7,803 nt of DNA. Origin: Candidatus Hydrogenedentota bacterium. GTDB taxonomy: Bacteria; Hydrogenedentota; Hydrogenedentia; Hydrogenedentales; CAITNO01. The stretch is from positions 1-7,803 of the forward strand of contig JAKPUV010001239.1 in assembly GCA_029554925.1 (NCBI GenBank), in the 5' to 3' direction. Shown piece by piece: positions 5,647 to 7,803 of this stretch (positions are counted from its first letter, which is position 1; each line of letters begins with the position of its first letter). A model generated the notes under the pieces. It worked only from the letters and a program-made list of their open reading frames with translations. It was not told where the DNA came from and made no database searches. A program made the position numbers and the translations under genes.

Positions 5647-7803
5647 GCGTCGTCCTCCCCCTCGTCATCCCCCGCGTCCACGCCGGTCTTGCGCGCGATG
5701 CGCGCCTTCTGAAACCGCGCCGCCTCCGTGCGGAAGGGCGGCTTGCCGTCCGGCGTGGACGGCGGGAACTGCCCGGAGCGGATGCCCGCCACGGCCCGCG
5801 CGATGGCGTCCGCCGATGCGGCCCGCGCCGTCTCCCGGTCCACGCCGGAGCGCCCCTTTTTCTCGCCGATGCGCCGGTCCGCGTCCTTGGTCAGCGACAG
5901 GTACCAGGCCTCCCCGCAGAGGGTGCCCGGGCGGATCAGCTCCTCCACGGCGCGCATATACACCGCCAGTTGGATGTCCTGCCCGTTCTCGATGTCCTTC
6001 TGCGCGCACACCTTGCCGAGTTTGTAGTCAATGATCCGGACAGCGCCGCCGTCCGGGGACAGGTCAATGCGGTCCACCTGGCCGGACAGCAGCACGGTCC
6101 CGTCCTCTCCCGGCACCAGGCGCAGGGGGCCGGTTTCGCCCCCGTCCCGGCCAAAAGCCAACTCGAAGAGCGCCGGCGCGTAGCCTTCGGAAAGTGTCTT
6201 CCCAACGCGCGCCAGGAAGCGCACGAGCTGCCTTCCCATGCGCGTCTTCTCGGCCAGAAGGACGCCGGGGGAGAGGGTGTCTAGCCTGCTGCGGCTGTTC
6301 TGGAACGCCTGTTCCAGCGCCTCCAGAATGCCTTCCCCCTCCGCGCTTTCCCCGTCCCGCCGTCGCTCGTAATACAGCCGCAGGGCGTCGTGCATCAGGA
6401 TTCCGCGCACGCGCGGGTCCATCTCTCCGGGTGTCGTGTCGTCCTCCGCGATCCTCAGCACGCGCTCCGCGAAAAACGCAAAGGGGCACGCGAGATAACT
6501 CTCCAAAGCGGAGGGGCTGAAGCAGTGTTCCGGGCCGAACTGTCCGGCCAGCCAGGCCTTCACTTCGGGGTCGGCCAGCACCCCGTCGTGGGGGCCGAAG
6601 GGCGACGCGTCATTGCGCGCGCGCTCCACCTCCGCCCCGTCGAGGGGACCCGCCAGCAGCTCCGGGAAGTCAGCCCGCAACCCGTCCGTCTGGTGAAGCA
6701 GGGCGGCGCGCGCCAGGTCGCGCGGCCCGGCGGCGCGGTTGAAAGCCGGCGCGCCCACATCCGGGGGGACGGTGTCCCTCGGCAGGTCCACGCCCCCCGG
6801 CAGGTCAAGCAGGGTTGTCACAAAGGGGCCGGGCAGGCATTCGCGCCCCCGGGCGTCCTGAAGACGCCATGACAGGACAAAGTCCCCCTCCGCTGCCGCG
6901 AGAGCATGGTGGAACACCAGCCGTTCGCGGTGGGCGTGCTCGCGACGGCCTTCCAGCACCACCTCGGCCCGCCGCAGGCGCTGGATGTCCTGCTCGGAGA
7001 AGAAGGCATTGGACGGTGGCGCGCCGGGCACCACGCCCTCGTTCGCGCCGCAGAAATAGACCCGGTCGAAGGAGCGGCCGCGCAGGGCGGACGGCGCCGC
7101 GAAGAACACGGCGTCGGGCGGCGAGGGCCGCCGGTACTCCGCGCCGCACAGGCTGCGGTCGAGCAGCTCGAAAAAGGCGTCCCGGTCCATTTCGCGGTCC
7201 GGGTCGCCGGTCTGGGCGAGCGTGGCCAAGGTGCCGTGCAGCGCCCGAAGGGCGGGGGAGGGGACCGCCGGCGCCTTGACGGTGCCGAGGGCCTCCACCA
7301 GCGCGGTGAAGGCCCGTGTGTGTGCCGCCTGCGACGCGCGAAGCGGCAGACGGTCGTCGAGGTCCGCCAGCGCGCCCACCCGCCGCTCCAGCGCCGCCAG
7401 CGCGGAAAGGGCGGGGAAGGGGAGGGGCACCCGGTCAGTGTCCGGTTCGGGAGGACGGCCCAGCCGTTCGCGCAGGCGCGCCAGCCGGGCGAACCATTCC
7501 TCCCGGCCACCGGTAATCCCCGCCGCCCCGGCAAGCCGCGGAAAGGGGGCTGTGTCCGGCGCGGCGGCCCCGTCCGGGGCAAACCACGGCGCGGAAACGA
7601 CTTCCAGCGCGTCCTCCACCGCCCATTCCGACAGGGCGCGGATCAGTTTGCGCAGAAACAGGCCCACACCCCCGGAGGCCAACGGAACACCTCCTGCGGA
7701 ACGCACGGGGATCCCGAACTCCGCCGCCGCGCAGTCCACAGCGGCGGCCTGCGCCGTGTAGTCCGGCAGCACCACCGCCACCCGCGACGGGGCGGTGGCC
7801 CCC
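5643..7803 (-). CDS. addB: AddAB subunit B, RecB-family nuclease (5' end beyond window)
   Basis: 719 residues are visible and the frame stays open to 7803, so the N-terminus is missing; the GTG at 7781 is not the true start. AddB pairs with AddA, scans DNA and cuts one strand. Residues below are counted from that GTG. The visible part starts in the helicase-like core (AVVLPDYTAQ 2-11, then FGIPV 22-26) and continues with VYFCGANEGVVPGAPPSNAF (241-260) and HHALAAAEGDFVLSWRLQD (291-309), both typical of inactive AddB/RecC-like helicase domains. The nuclease follows: SPSALESYLACPFAFFAERV (422-441), GILMHDAL (460-467; H464), LFELAFG (538-544; E540), GQVDRIDL (567-574; D570), IIDYK (583-587; D585, K587) and QLAVY (604-608). 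The C-terminal C-x2-C-xn-C iron-sulphur motif is absent, leaving only C432. The protein ends in the acidic tail GDDEGEDDA. The stop overlaps the addA start, so the pair is one operon. Confidence 0.88.
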   Translation of the reverse strand, partial: GATAPSRVAVVLPDYTAQAAAVDCAAAEFGIPVRSAGGVPLASGGVGLFLRKLIRALSEWAVEDALEVVSAPWFAPDGAAAPDTAPFPRLAGAAGITGGREEWFARLARLRERLGRPPEPDTDRVPLPFPALSALAALERRVGALADLDDRLPLRASQAAHTRAFTALVEALGTVKAPAVPSPALRALHGTLATLAQTGDPDREMDRDAFFELLDRSLCGAEYRRPSPPDAVFFAAPSALRGRSFDRVYFCGANEGVVPGAPPSNAFFSEQDIQRLRRAEVVLEGRREHAHRERLVFHHALAAAEGDFVLSWRLQDARGRECLPGPFVTTLLDLPGGVDLPRDTVPPDVGAPAFNRAAGPRDLARAALLHQTDGLRADFPELLAGPLDGAEVERARNDASPFGPHDGVLADPEVKAWLAGQFGPEHCFSPSALESYLACPFAFFAERVLRIAEDDTTPGEMDPRVRGILMHDALRLYYERRRDGESAEGEGILEALEQAFQNSRSRLDTLSPGVLLAEKTRMGRQLVRFLARVGKTLSEGYAPALFELAFGRDGGETGPLRLVPGEDGTVLLSGQVDRIDLSPDGGAVRIIDYKLGKVCAQKDIENGQDIQLAVYMRAVEELIRPGTLCGEAWYLSLTKDADRRIGEKKGRSGVDRETARAASADAIARAVAGIRSGQFPPSTPDGKPPFRTEAARFQKARIARKTGVDAGDDEGEDDA
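5654..5660 (-). promoter_or_regulatory. Ribosome-binding site of addA inside the end of addB
   Basis: On the minus strand GGGGAGG (5660-5654) lies 7 nt before the addA ATG. It decides the start: the protein then begins MKFTPEQ, with the Q-motif at residue 3, as expected for the family. The same bases encode part of the acidic tail of AddB. Confidence 0.8.

Noticed and set aside
2065..5712. Open frame of more than 1200 codons on the plus strand, antisense to the whole of addA
   Set aside because: It lies opposite a gene with every helicase and nuclease motif intact. Its translation is a featureless run rich in Gly, Arg, Val and Ala with no domain. In very GC-rich genes the opposite-strand frame is often open because stop codons are scarce.
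5643..7781. Taking the GTG at 7781 as the start of addB
   Set aside because: The frame continues open to the window edge with family-like residues (APSR before AVVLPDY), and AddB proteins have a further N-terminal helicase-like region, so the gene is cut by the window.

Overview
This is a strongly GC-rich bacterial chromosome window with five protein genes and almost no unused space apart from one intergenic region. There are no phage, insertion-sequence, CRISPR, tRNA or rRNA signatures. The organism cannot be named from the sequence. The GC content, a long Pro/Ala-rich membrane anti-sigma protein, a tandem GTCCACnnn repeat and a minus-strand addB-addA pair would fit a free-living Gram-negative-type lineage such as Hydrogenedentota, Lentisphaerota or Planctomycetota. 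That is inference from remembered genome style, not proof.

Layout from left to right. Positions 1-183 hold the first 61 codons of recO on the minus strand, cut by the window edge. Positions 184-497 are a divergent intergenic region with a candidate extended -10 promoter for recO, a four-copy 9-bp repeat, and two candidate promoters for the genes to the right, one of them resembling an ECF-sigma promoter. Positions 498-2251 hold a two-gene plus-strand operon: an ECF sigma factor and a membrane-anchored anti-sigma factor, overlapping by ATGA. The anti-sigma gene meets the next gene end to end, and the two stop codons share the tetranucleotide CTAG at 2248-2251. Positions 2248-7803 hold a minus-strand operon of addB (5' end beyond the window) followed by addA, again with an ATGA overlap.

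AddA is a complete superfamily 1A helicase with a RecB-type nuclease domain. AddB is a second RecB-type nuclease subunit. Together they should form the AddAB helicase-nuclease that resects double-strand breaks for RecA loading. RecO belongs to the RecFOR route, which loads RecA at gaps, so the window carries parts of both presynaptic repair pathways on either side of an envelope-type sigma/anti-sigma module. Nothing in the sequence shows that the sigma factor controls the repair genes.

The points most worth a second look are: an anti-sigma domain that has lost all the HCC zinc ligands, a distinct C-terminal domain on that protein after a roughly 140-residue Pro/Ala-rich linker, an AddB whose nuclease motifs are intact but whose C-terminal iron-sulphur cysteines are absent, and a candidate self-regulated ECF promoter. 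No wholly new system is evident.
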